This document shows positions 49,303 to 57,132 of a stretch of DNA of 64,000 bases, piece by piece; position 1 is the first letter of the stretch, and the number at the start of each line of letters is the position of its first letter. The translations under genes were made by a program, and so were the position numbers. The notes below the pieces were generated by a model that worked only from the letters and a program-made list of their open reading frames with translations, made no database searches and was not told where the DNA came from. The DNA is from Flavobacteriales bacterium. GTDB lineage: Bacteria > Bacteroidota > Bacteroidia > Flavobacteriales_F > PHOS-HE28. Location: NCBI GenBank assembly GCA_016712535.1, contig JADJQW010000003.1, positions 885,001 through 949,000 on the forward strand, written 5' to 3'.

Positions 49303-49950
49303 ATGAGCGAGAAACGGCATTTGCATCACCGCGTGGAGTATGGTAAGGCCGAACTGCTGGAAGAGCAGGCCGGTGATGATCCCATCGCGCTCTTCAGCCG
49401 TTGGCTCGATGATGCGATCGCTGATGGACTGCCGGAGCCCCACGCGATGGCCATGGCCAGCATGGGCACGCTCACCATCAGCTGCCGCATCGTGCTCTTG
49501 CGTGCATTCGATCGCGAGGGCTTCGTGTTCTACACGAACCACAACAGCCGCAAGGCCATGGACATCGAGCGCGACCCGCGGGTGGCGCTCACCTTTTTCT
49601 GGGGTGCGCACGAACGGCAGGTGCGCATCGAGGGCAAGGCAGAGCATGTGACCGCGCAGGAGAGCGATGCGTACTTCGCATCCCGGCCGCGCGATAGCCG
49701 CATCGGAGCATGGAGCAGCGACCAGAGCAGGCCTGTTGCTGATCGCGCAGCGCTGGAAGAGCGCTATCAGCGTTGGACCGATCGCTTCAAGGAGGGAGAC
49801 GAAGTCCCGCGCCCTTTGCATTGGGGCGGCTATAGGGTACGCCCGGCGCGCATCGAGTTCTGGCAGGGCCGCCCCAGCCGGTTGCACGACCGCATCGCTT
49901 ATGAAGCCCTCAACGATGGGCAATGGTTGCGCGTGCGCTTGCAGCCATGA
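49303..49950 (+). CDS. pdxH: Pyridoxamine 5'-phosphate oxidase
   Basis: 215 aa from the ATG at 49303, placed by the AAGAAAGGAG site 2 nt upstream; the longer open frame has no conserved residues. FMN-binding split-barrel fold: RIVLLRAFDREGFVFYTNHNSRKAMDI, HERQVRIEGKAEHV, SRPRDSRIGAWSSDQS and the C-terminal WGGYRVRPARIEFWQGRPSRLHDR signature. It oxidises pyridoxine and pyridoxamine phosphate to pyridoxal phosphate in the cytoplasm. It is divergent from the M1 peptidase and ends at a hairpin shared with the convergent bTHX gene. Confidence 0.96.
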   Translation: MSEKRHLHHRVEYGKAELLEEQAGDDPIALFSRWLDDAIADGLPEPHAMAMASMGTLTISCRIVLLRAFDREGFVFYTNHNSRKAMDIERDPRVALTFFWGAHERQVRIEGKAEHVTAQESDAYFASRPRDSRIGAWSSDQSRPVADRAALEERYQRWTDRFKEGDEVPRPLHWGGYRVRPARIEFWQGRPSRLHDRIAYEALNDGQWLRVRLQP

Positions 49951-49965
49951 ACGCGTGTGAATAGC

Positions 49966-49991
49966 GAGGCCCCCGGATCGCCGGAGGCCTC
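49966..49991. terminator. Hairpin between pdxH and the convergent bTHX gene
   Basis: Stem GAGGCCCCCGG/CCGGAGGCCTC (one mismatch), loop ATCG, no T-run. Probably works in both directions. Confidence 0.5.
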
Positions 49992-50011
49992 AGCATGAAC
50001 GCGCCGTGCGC

Positions 50012-50224
50012 TCAATCCTTCTTCGGAGCGGCCTTCTTGGCCGCGGCTTTCTTCGGGGCGGCTTTCTTGGCTGCGGCCTTCTTCGGAGCTGCCTTCTTAG
50101 CTGGCTTGGCGGTGCCAGCGGCCTTGCGCGCAGCGCGGCGCTTGTTTCGCAGGCTCGGGCGCGATTTGCCGGCGCTGCCCATGCGGCGCTTCCCTTTCTT
50201 CGACTTGCGGTCACCTTTTCCCAT
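50012..50224 (-). CDS. bTHX-like ribosomal protein with histone H1-like tail
   Basis: 70 aa from the ATG at 50224 (the longer frame is not conserved). The N-terminus MGKGDRKSKKGKRRMGSAGKSRPS resembles 30S protein bTHX (MGKGDxKxxRGK). Canonical THX is only about 25-45 residues, and here a KAAPKKAAAKKAAPKK-type Lys/Ala/Pro tail of 30 or so residues is added, like the nucleic-acid-binding tails of histone H1. It is encoded by 12-codon-type DNA repeats (GCGGCCTTCTTGGCC-like) that could vary in number. A TACTTTCG box lies 25 nt upstream. Confidence 0.65.
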   Translation of the reverse strand: MGKGDRKSKKGKRRMGSAGKSRPSLRNKRRAARKAAGTAKPAKKAAPKKAAAKKAAPKKAAAKKAAPKKD

Positions 50225-50249
50225 GAGATCGAGGTTGTTGGTTTCGCGG

Positions 50250-50257
50250 CGAAAGTA
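50250..50257 (-). promoter_or_regulatory. -7-like box TACTTTCG for the bTHX-like gene
   Basis: Minus-strand element 25 nt before the ATG at 50224. Confidence 0.4.
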
Positions 50258-50322
50258 TCCCGCATCGGATGATGGCGCGCGGGCGGGTCTCGCCCTTGTG
50301 AACCCGTGCCTGTCGAAAACGG

Positions 50323-50997
50323 TCAAGGCCTGCGCTCTTGCCGGATCCGCTCCTCCAGGTGAGCAGCGCTGTGCACCACTTTCCGCGCCCAGGACAGTTT
50401 CAGCGCGTCGAGCGCGGCGGCATCGAGCTGCCAGTTCACATCGGATGCGCGAAGGCGTTCCATCACCGTGTAGAGCGTGATGGCCGCCGATACGCTGATG
50501 TTATAGCTCTCGGTGAATCCATGCATCGGAATGCGCAGCGCGATGTCGGCTTGCTGCATAAGCGCATCGCTGGCGCCGGTGAGCTCCGTGCCGAAACAGA
50601 AGGCCAGCGGCCGGTCCAGCGCGATGGTGGCGGGCGTGCAGTCAGTGGCGCGCGGCGAGGTGGTGACGATGGCGTATCCGCGTTCCTTGAGGTGCGCGAT
50701 GCAGCGCGCGGTGTTGTCGGCTTCGCCGCGCCAGCGGTGCATGTCCACCCATTTCGATGAGCCGAGGGTGACATCCGGGTTCACCGTGTACTTGTTCCGG
50801 TTCTCAATGATGTGCAGGTCCTGGATGCCCAACAGGTCGCAGGTTCGCACCACCGCGCTGGCGTTGTGCGCCTGATAGATGTCCTCGAGCACGCAGGTGA
50901 TGTGGCGCGTGCGCTCCGGAGCGATGCGATCGAAGAGCGCGCGCTTGTTGTCGGTGATGAAGGCGCAGAGGCGCTCGTACAGGTCGTGATCGGTCAT
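50323..50997 (-). CDS. trmH: tRNA (guanosine-2'-O-)-methyltransferase TrmH
   Basis: 224 aa of the SpoU/SPOUT class. Motifs: VLEDIYQAHNASAVVRTCDLLGIQD (motif 1), RPLAFCFGTELTGASDALM (motif 2) and IPMHGFTESYNISVSAAITLY (motif 3, S-adenosylmethionine knot). The N-terminal helical part and C-terminal extension (LKLSWARKVVHSAAHLEERI) are those of TrmH, which methylates G18 of tRNA. The HU gene lies upstream on the same strand, but a hairpin at 51019-51045 separates them. Confidence 0.93.
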   Translation of the reverse strand: MTDHDLYERLCAFITDNKRALFDRIAPERTRHITCVLEDIYQAHNASAVVRTCDLLGIQDLHIIENRNKYTVNPDVTLGSSKWVDMHRWRGEADNTARCIAHLKERGYAIVTTSPRATDCTPATIALDRPLAFCFGTELTGASDALMQQADIALRIPMHGFTESYNISVSAAITLYTVMERLRASDVNWQLDAAALDALKLSWARKVVHSAAHLEERIRQERRP

Positions 50998-51012
50998 GCG
51001 GTCGGAGGGCGC

Positions 51013-51045
51013 AAAAGAAAAGCCCCCCGCGATGCGAGGGGCTTT
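51013..51045 (-). terminator. Rho-independent terminator of the HU gene
   Basis: Stem AAAGCCCC/GGGGCTTT with flanking G/C pairs, followed on the minus strand by TTTTCTTTTG. It lies between the HU stop (51064) and the trmH start (50997). Confidence 0.85.
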
Positions 51046-51063
51046 CCCGGTAGCGGAAGGGGA

Positions 51064-51339
51064 TTACTTCACGCGGCTGGCGAGGTCGGCGCCGGCCTTG
51101 AACTTCACCACCTTCTTGGCAGCGATCTTGATCTCCTTGCCCGTCTGAGGGTTGCGGCCCTTGCGAGCAGCGCGCTTGGTGATGCTGAAGGTGCCGAAGC
51201 CCACGAGCGTCACGCGCTCACCCTTCTTCAGGGCCTTGGTGGTGTTGCCCACGAAGGCGTCGAGGGCGCGCTTCGCATCGGCCTTGGAGATCTTCGCGTC
51301 GTTGGCAATGCTCTCGATCAGTTCTGCTTTGTTACCCAT
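51064..51339 (-). CDS. hup: HU/IHF family DNA-binding protein
   Basis: 91 aa, the family's usual length. MGNKAELIESIANDAKISKADAKRALDAF (helical dimerisation part), VTLVGFGTFSITKRAARKGRNPQTGKEIKI (beta arms with the RNPQTG tip that bends DNA) and KVVKFKAGADLASRVK. A nucleoid protein that compacts and bends DNA. It has its own promoter with a fully spaced Bacteroidota -33/-7 pair and its own terminator, so it is a single-gene unit, probably highly expressed. Confidence 0.97.
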   Translation of the reverse strand: MGNKAELIESIANDAKISKADAKRALDAFVGNTTKALKKGERVTLVGFGTFSITKRAARKGRNPQTGKEIKIAAKKVVKFKAGADLASRVK

Positions 51340-51382
51340 GGTCGTGTTGTGTTGGTGAGTTGTGGTTTGTTGAACTCGAGGG

Positions 51383-51412
51383 CAAATCTATTCTGAAACC
51401 CGCGCCTGTCAA
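51383..51412 (-). promoter_or_regulatory. HU promoter: TTG-N19-TAGATTTG
   Basis: Minus strand: TTG at 51412-51410, exactly 19 nt, then TAGATTTG at 51390-51383. This is the Bacteroidota housekeeping sigma factor consensus (-33 TTG, -7 TAnnTTTG) and supports the taxonomic call. The leader to the ATG is 43 nt. Confidence 0.85.
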
Positions 51413-51548
51413 CGGTTTCCGGGCGGACATCCGGAGAATGTTGAAAAATCAGGGTGTTTGTTCATAAGTCATCCGGAATCCCGCTGCCAGCAAGGGTTTC
51501 AGAAATGGCCATCGGGCGATTTGTAGGCACCCTTCAGCAGCCGTTGAA

Positions 51549-51950
51549 TCAACGCTCCACGGGCACGCGATCGGCGCCATCGAAGCGCGGTGACTGGATG
51601 CTCACCACCCGCAGCGGTATTCCGGAGAGGGTGGTCACGGCATGCACGGTCCCCTTCGGGATCGCTATCGCATCACCAACGCGGATCACGAAGACCGAAT
51701 CACCGAGCAGCATCTCCCCTTCGCCTTCGATCACCACCACATGCTCCGTATGCCAATCGTGGTAGTGCGGGTGCACTTCGCGCGGCACGCAGATGAGGAA
51801 GGACGAGCAAAGGCTGTCAGAGTGCAAGGGAGCCACGGTGTTCGCAGGACCCTTACCGCACGGTGCGAAGTCGCTGCTGAAGCGCTGCCCGAAGGCGAAG
51901 CAGACGCTGGCAAAGGCCAGGAGCAGGAATGCGGCCCGGGTCCAGGTCAT
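51549..51950 (-). CDS. Exported cupin domain protein
   Basis: 133 aa. Signal peptide (AFLLLAFASVCFAFGQ). Single cupin: PHYHDWHTEHVVVIEGEGEML (metal-type His/Glu set) and GDAIAIPKGTVHAV. The metal and ligand are unknown. The ATG overlaps the fmt stop (4 bp), so it is the last gene of the operon of recQ, alkyladenine glycosylase, fmt and cupin. Confidence 0.75.
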   Translation of the reverse strand: MTWTRAAFLLLAFASVCFAFGQRFSSDFAPCGKGPANTVAPLHSDSLCSSFLICVPREVHPHYHDWHTEHVVVIEGEGEMLLGDSVFVIRVGDAIAIPKGTVHAVTTLSGIPLRVVSIQSPRFDGADRVPVER

Positions 51951-52903
51951 TGGAATCGGGCATTCTCCAGGCGCCCAGCGCCCCGGATGAACTCGGCTGC
52001 GGACATGCGCTTACGCCCCTCGGGCTGCAGCTGTGTCACGGCTAACCAACCATCGGCGCAGCGGACGAGCAGGTTTCGATCCTTCAGGACGATGGCTCCA
52101 GCATCGGAACCGTTATCCGAATCAGCCTCAAGTGTGGCCCGGAGTATCTTGAATCGCTCTTGGCGTCCGTCTGCATGGTGCAGCAAGGTCCATGCGCCGG
52201 GGAATGGGGAGAGGCCGCGAATCTGGTCGTGTGCCTGCTGCACGGATCTTTTCCAATCCACGCGGCAGTTCTCCGTCGTGAGCTTCGGGGCCAGTGGTGA
52301 CCCGTTCGGCACTGGGCCTTGCGGCGTGCTGGATCGATCGCCGCCCAAGACGCGCTTCACCGTGCTCGTTAGAAGCGCAGCTCCAGCCGTCATCAATCGG
52401 TCATGCAACTCCCCTGCGCTCTCCTCCGGGCCGATGGCCAATTCAACGCGGTCGAGGACATCGCCAGTGTCGATCTCCTCACGGATGAAGAAGGTGGTTG
52501 CGCCGGTACGCGTTTCGCCGTTGATGATGGCCCAGTTGATCGGTGCGGCGCCGCGGTATGCGGGCAGCAGGGATGCATGGAGGTTGATGGTGCCAAGCGG
52601 GGCCTTCTGCCAGACCACCGCTGGCAGCATGCGGAAGGCGACCACGACGAACAGGTCGGCCTGCAAATCATCGAGGTCGGCTAAGAAGGACGGGTCCCGG
52701 AGCTTCTCCGGCTGCAACACGCGCAGGTCGCATTGCAAGGCGGATTCCTTCACGGCGCTCACGCGCACGCGCTGGCCACGGCCTGCAGGCCGGTCGGGTG
52801 CCGTGATCACCGCAGCTATATCAATGCCCGCATCGATCAATGCGCGCAGGCTGGCCACCGCGAATTCCGGTGTGCCCATGAAGATCACGCGGCCCTTGCT
52901 CAC
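51947..52903 (-). CDS. fmt: Methionyl-tRNA formyltransferase
   Basis: 318 aa. N-terminal formyl-transferase fold: FMGTPEFAVASLRALID, TAPDRPAGRGQRV, GTINLHASLLPAYRGAAPINWAI with the catalytic Asn-His-Asp set (Asn in NLHAS, GATTFFIREEIDTGDVL). A C-terminal OB-fold tRNA-binding domain follows (about 205-310). It formylates Met-tRNAi for translation initiation. It overlaps the glycosylase gene upstream and the cupin gene downstream by 4 bp each. def, its common partner, is not in the window. Confidence 0.96.
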   Translation of the reverse strand: MSKGRVIFMGTPEFAVASLRALIDAGIDIAAVITAPDRPAGRGQRVRVSAVKESALQCDLRVLQPEKLRDPSFLADLDDLQADLFVVVAFRMLPAVVWQKAPLGTINLHASLLPAYRGAAPINWAIINGETRTGATTFFIREEIDTGDVLDRVELAIGPEESAGELHDRLMTAGAALLTSTVKRVLGGDRSSTPQGPVPNGSPLAPKLTTENCRVDWKRSVQQAHDQIRGLSPFPGAWTLLHHADGRQERFKILRATLEADSDNGSDAGAIVLKDRNLLVRCADGWLAVTQLQPEGRKRMSAAEFIRGAGRLENARFQ

Positions 52904-53499
52904 TTCTGCTTCCGGATCAGCGGGGACGAAGGTGCGATGCGGAACCGGTATGGCAGCAGTGCATCGGCGCCAGCATAATCAACGCCGATGCGCTGTCCGG
53001 CAATGATCGATCCGCGCACAGGGCGATAGCCGCGATCCTCGATCCTGATCGGACCATCAAGCAGGTCCAGTCCGGAGTGCGCCGTCCGTATGCCGAGCGC
53101 GGTGCTCACCAAGGCCGGGCCTCCAGTGCGCAGCGGCTTTCCTTCGCGCCGGGCGCGCATGGCCTCGATCCCCTCCAATGGTTCCATGGCGCGCACCAGA
53201 ACCGCGTGCGGGGTGCCCGCTTCATGCGTGACCACATTGAAGAGGTGGTGCATGCCGTAGCAGAGGTACACGTATGCCGTGCCGCCATCAGCGTACATCA
53301 CTTCGGTGCGCGCCGTCCGCCTGCCGCCGAATGCGTGGGAAGCGCGGTCGCCGATTCCTGCATAGGCTTCCGTCTCAGTGATGATGCCGCTGGTGCGGAA
53401 CCCATCAATCTCGCTCACCAGCACCTTGCCCAGCAGTTCACGAGCTATTCGCACGACATCCTGTCTCGTATAGAATTCCCGGTTCAGCACTGCGCTCAT
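52900..53499 (-). CDS. 3-methyladenine (alkyladenine) DNA glycosylase, AAG/MPG family
   Basis: 199 aa. Family motifs: FYTRQDVVRIARELLGKVLV, ITETEAYAGIGDRASHAFGGRRTART with the catalytic Glu, YVYLCYGMHHLFNVVT, and GGPALVSTALGIRT. It removes alkylated purines in base excision repair. Encoded directly downstream of recQ and upstream of fmt with 4-bp overlaps on both sides, an uncommon grouping. Confidence 0.93.
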   Translation of the reverse strand: MSAVLNREFYTRQDVVRIARELLGKVLVSEIDGFRTSGIITETEAYAGIGDRASHAFGGRRTARTEVMYADGGTAYVYLCYGMHHLFNVVTHEAGTPHAVLVRAMEPLEGIEAMRARREGKPLRTGGPALVSTALGIRTAHSGLDLLDGPIRIEDRGYRPVRGSIIAGQRIGVDYAGADALLPYRFRIAPSSPLIRKQK

Positions 53500-55343
53500 G
53501 CCTCCATGGGGCCATCGCCATACTCATCGCGCAGCGCCCGATCGGCAACGGATATCCGCGCATACGCCGTCAATGGCTCAGAGGCCATTGCCCGCGCATC
53601 AGCGCCTGCTCCGGCCTTCCTCGTGGCGCGCGTGCATGCATCGCAGCGCCCGCAGGGAGCCTCCAAGCGCTCACCGAAATAGTCGAGCACCGTTATCATC
53701 CGGCAGGCCTCTGCGCCTTCAGCGTATGCAAGCATGGCTCGCAGCCGCTCCTTGGCCCGACGTTCACGTTCGCTGAGCGCCTCCGGTTCCAGGCAGAGCT
53801 TTGCAGCATCCGCGCGGGGCATGAGCAAGGTGGCCATCGGCGCATCGGTGCGTTGCCGGTAGGATAGGATGCCCATGCGATCGAGTTCCTTGAGGTGCCC
53901 GATGATCTCCGCCGACGGCTTGTCCAGGAGCCTCGCGAGCCTCGCCTCGTCAATCAGCGTGGGTTCCTCGAACAAGCCGCCATGGAGGCGGAGCAATGCC
54001 TCCAAGAGGGCGCCGAGCCTCAGGTCGTTCACGCGCATGCGGTGGACGCTGGCATGATCCGCCACGACCAGCACGCGGGAAGGGCTGTGGACGCCATCGC
54101 TCAACGCGATGCGGCCATCGAGCTCCAAGGCCTTCAGTGAATTGGCTACCACGGGCGCCCGCAAGCCGGTGCGCTTCGCGAGCGCGGCGAGGTCCACTGG
54201 GTAGGCTTCATGCAGCCCTGATCCCAAGGCGATGCCGTGGGTATCCGCGAAAGCTTGATAGACGAGGCGCACGGTTTCGATCGGAGGGTAGCTATCCCGG
54301 AGACGTTCCTGTGCGCGCTCGGCATCGCCAGGCCCAATGAGCAGGAACGCCCATGATCCCTGGCCATCGCGCCCTGCGCGGCCCGCTTCCTGGTAGTAGC
54401 TCTCCAGGTCGGGCGGCGGCTCCAGATGGATCACGCTGCGCACGTCTGACTTGTCGATGCCCATGCCGAATGCGTTGGTCGCGGCTACGCAGCGGATAGC
54501 ACCTGTGGTCCATTCACGCTGCACGCGATCCCGATCAACGGTGCCAAGTCCGGCATGATAGGCTGCGGCTGAGATGCCGTGCTGCGCGAGCAATTGCGCG
54601 ATGCGCACTGTGGCCCTTCGTTCACGTGCGTACACGATAGCGCTGCCGGGGATCTCGCGCAATATCCGCAGTAAACGGCCGGTGCGATCCTCGCCGCGGC
54701 TCACCCACAAGGCGAGTTCCGGCCGTGCAAAGGACCCGCGGAGGAGCTTGCCTTCGCTGAAGGCGAGCTGGTCCATGATGTCCGCTGCAACCGCTGGCGT
54801 GGCAGAGGCCGTGAGCGCGAGCACAGGGATCCGTGGCAGCAATTCCCTCACCTCAGCGATCCGCCGGTAGGCTGGCCTGAAATCGTGGCCCCATTGAGAG
54901 ATGCAGTGCGCTTCGTCCACGGCCAGCAAGCCCACCGGCATGCGCGGCAATCGCGCGCGCACCATGTCCGTGCCCAGTCTTTCAGGAGAGACATACAGGA
55001 AGGCCAGCTTGCCGTGCACAGCGGCTTCAAGGGTGTTCTCGATCTCGGCTGCGCGCATGCCTGCAATGAGCGCGCGTGCCGCGATTCCGCGCTTGCGCAA
55101 GCCATCCACCTGGTCCTTCATGAGTGCGATCAGCGGAGAGACCACGATGCAGAGCTTGCCCATGCACAGGGCAGGCACTTGGTAACAAAGGCTCTTGCCG
55201 CCACCGGTTGGCAGCAGCGCCAGGGTATCGCCGCCCTCCAGCACGCGAGCGATCACCGCCTCCTGTCCGGGCCTGAAGGCCGGATAGCCCCAATGCTCCG
55301 ATAGCACATCAGCGGGCGTTCGCATCACGGTTGGGCTTGACAT
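53496..55343 (-). CDS. recQ: RecQ-family ATP-dependent DNA helicase
   Basis: 615 aa from the ATG at 55343; the ATG at 55325 (MRTPADVLSEHWGYPAFRPGQ) is equally likely. Helicase motifs: Walker A PTGGGKS, DEAH in LLAVDEAHCISQWGHDFRP, TASATP and YYQEAGRAGRDGQ. The RQC region has a zinc-binding end with CGRCDACTR. No HRDC domain can be seen, a short form common in Bacteroidota. It unwinds recombination intermediates. First gene of an operon whose four genes are linked by ATGA overlaps. Confidence 0.93.
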   Translation of the reverse strand: MSSPTVMRTPADVLSEHWGYPAFRPGQEAVIARVLEGGDTLALLPTGGGKSLCYQVPALCMGKLCIVVSPLIALMKDQVDGLRKRGIAARALIAGMRAAEIENTLEAAVHGKLAFLYVSPERLGTDMVRARLPRMPVGLLAVDEAHCISQWGHDFRPAYRRIAEVRELLPRIPVLALTASATPAVAADIMDQLAFSEGKLLRGSFARPELALWVSRGEDRTGRLLRILREIPGSAIVYARERRATVRIAQLLAQHGISAAAYHAGLGTVDRDRVQREWTTGAIRCVAATNAFGMGIDKSDVRSVIHLEPPPDLESYYQEAGRAGRDGQGSWAFLLIGPGDAERAQERLRDSYPPIETVRLVYQAFADTHGIALGSGLHEAYPVDLAALAKRTGLRAPVVANSLKALELDGRIALSDGVHSPSRVLVVADHASVHRMRVNDLRLGALLEALLRLHGGLFEEPTLIDEARLARLLDKPSAEIIGHLKELDRMGILSYRQRTDAPMATLLMPRADAAKLCLEPEALSERERRAKERLRAMLAYAEGAEACRMITVLDYFGERLEAPCGRCDACTRATRKAGAGADARAMASEPLTAYARISVADRALRDEYGDGPMEA

Positions 55344-55404
55344 CCCTTAACGGCGGCTTCGTTCGGCGGGGCTACATTGGCGCCGTTCACCTGCGCGGGC
55401 CTTC

Positions 55405-55412
55405 TACATTTG
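55405..55412 (+). promoter_or_regulatory. -7 box TACATTTG for ilvE
   Basis: Perfect TAnnTTTG, 26 nt before the ATG at 55439. A second, weaker TACATTGG lies at 55373. Confidence 0.55.
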
Positions 55413-55438
55413 GCCCGAGCCCCTGAATCGCAACGCGC

Positions 55439-56506
55439 ATGATCACCACCGGCCAAAAGATAGCCATCGAGCGCATCGCCGCCTCGAAGCTGCCCGCAAC
55501 CGACCTCGAGAACATCAAGTTCGGAAGGGTCTTCAGCGACCACATGTTCGTGATGGACTATGCCGATGGCGCGTGGCGCGACATGCGGATCGTGCCCTTC
55601 GCGGACATGCGAATGAGCCCGGCTTCCTTGGTGCTGCATTACAGCCAGACCATTTTCGAGGGATTGAAGGCCTATCGCAACGTGGACGGCGGCATAAACC
55701 TCATCCGTCCCCAGGACAACATCGCGCGCATGAATCGCAGCGCGCACCGCATGTGCATGCCGCATATCCCGGAGGAGGCTTTCCTGGAGGCGATGGTGGA
55801 GCTGGTGCGCGCTGATAGCGGCTGGGTACTGAAGGATGAGGACGCCTCGCTCTACATCCGCCCGTTCCTTTTCGCAAGCGACGCCTACATCGGGGTGCGA
55901 CCAAGCGATACCTACCGGCTGATCATCTTCACCTGCCCGGTGCGCGGCTATTACAATGAGCCGGTCCGTGTGAAAGTAGAGACGAAGTTCAGCCGTGCAT
56001 TCCCCGGCGGCACCGGTGAAGCGAAGTGCGGCGGCAACTACGGTGGCGGCCTCTATCCCGCCAAGCTGGGCCAGGAGGAGGGCTTCCATCAACTGCTTTG
56101 GACCGATGGCCTCACGCATGAGTACATCGAGGAGAGCGGCACCATGAACGTGTTCTTCAATATCGATGGGACGCTGATCACCCCTGCGCTCGATGGCACC
56201 ATCCTCCGCGGCATCACGCGCGACAGCATCATCCGCATCGCCAAGGATGAGGGCGTCAAGGTGGAAGAGCGCCGCGTGTCCGTCGAAGAAGTGGAGGTCG
56301 CTGCGCGCAATGGCCGATTGCGTTCCGCCTTCGGCGCTGGCACAGCCGCCACCATCGCGCACATCCAGACCATCGCTTTCGACGATGCCACCTACGACCT
56401 CCCGGGCGTAGAGACGCGGGAGCTGGCCAACCGCATCGGCAAGAAGCTCGATGATATCCGTCGTGGCCGTGTGGCCGATCCCTACGGGTGGGTGGTGCCG
56501 GTCTGA
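55439..56506 (+). CDS. ilvE: Branched-chain amino-acid aminotransferase
   Basis: 355 aa of fold-type IV PLP enzymes. Motifs: LHYSQTIFEGLKAYR, SLYIRPFLFASDAYIGVRPS, the PLP lysine in GTGEAKCGGNYGGG (about residue 197), EESGTMNVFFNIDG and GTILRGITRDSIIRIAKDEG. It catalyses the last step of leucine, isoleucine and valine synthesis and the first step of their breakdown. Single-gene unit with its own promoter and a downstream hairpin. Confidence 0.96.
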   Translation: MITTGQKIAIERIAASKLPATDLENIKFGRVFSDHMFVMDYADGAWRDMRIVPFADMRMSPASLVLHYSQTIFEGLKAYRNVDGGINLIRPQDNIARMNRSAHRMCMPHIPEEAFLEAMVELVRADSGWVLKDEDASLYIRPFLFASDAYIGVRPSDTYRLIIFTCPVRGYYNEPVRVKVETKFSRAFPGGTGEAKCGGNYGGGLYPAKLGQEEGFHQLLWTDGLTHEYIEESGTMNVFFNIDGTLITPALDGTILRGITRDSIIRIAKDEGVKVEERRVSVEEVEVAARNGRLRSAFGAGTAATIAHIQTIAFDDATYDLPGVETRELANRIGKKLDDIRRGRVADPYGWVVPV

Positions 56507-56529
56507 GGGGTCCTCTGTTCTTTCGCGCG

Positions 56530-56551
56530 AAGGCCGCCACTGGGCGGCCTT
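56530..56551. terminator. Hairpin between ilvE and the convergent DnaJ-like gene
   Basis: Perfect 9-bp stem AAGGCCGCC/GGCGGCCTT with loop ACTG, directly between the two stop codons. Confidence 0.75.
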
Positions 56552-56553
56552 CG

Positions 56554-57045
56554 TCATTTGGCACGAAGCCCAGCGAGGCTGTCAGGGATCACCGCCAATC
56601 CGGGCAGCATGAAGAGGAGGGTGTACGGCGGCCAACCGAAGAACATGCAGCCGATGCAGATGCCGCTTACCAGCAGCACGCCGAAGGCAAGGCCCGTGGC
56701 ATGCAAGCCCCGGAACAAGGTGCGGTCAGTGCGCGTGGCCGGGCGCTCATCCGCCAAAGGACGGCGTGCATGGGTGTTATGGGCCGGGGGCCTGGCATGG
56801 GCGGGAGCCCCTGCGCTGCGATAGAATCGCAGCTGCGCATCGTACTCCTCGCGGGCCGCATCATCGCTGAGGATGAGGTAGGCCTGATGAAGTGCATGGA
56901 ACACTTCTGGCGCGCTCGCTGAGTCGTTCAGGTCAGGGTGCCATTGCTTCACGCGATCGCGGTATGCCCGCTTGATCTCGACGGCCGTGGCATCGCGCTG
57001 CACCCCCAGCACTTTGTAATGATCGTATCGTAGGGCTTGCTGCAT
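56554..57045 (-). CDS. DnaJ-domain membrane protein
   Basis: 163 aa. N-terminal J domain (about 7-70) with the HPD motif in RVKQWHPDLNDS and AYLILSDDAAREEYDAQL. A Pro/His/Arg-rich linker is followed by two membrane segments (ATGLAFGVLLVSGICIGCMFF and YTLLFMLPGLAVIPDSL). It probably recruits an Hsp70 to the membrane. It lacks the zinc and substrate-binding domains of DnaJ itself, so it is a specialised co-chaperone of unknown client. Confidence 0.85.
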   Translation of the reverse strand: MQQALRYDHYKVLGVQRDATAVEIKRAYRDRVKQWHPDLNDSASAPEVFHALHQAYLILSDDAAREEYDAQLRFYRSAGAPAHARPPAHNTHARRPLADERPATRTDRTLFRGLHATGLAFGVLLVSGICIGCMFFGWPPYTLLFMLPGLAVIPDSLAGLRAK

Positions 57046-57132
57046 GCCGATGCCTGATCCAAAGCTCCCTGCGTGACCTGCGGGTTATGCGATCTTCAGC
57101 GCCAAGGTATCTTACCACGGCAACGCACGGGC

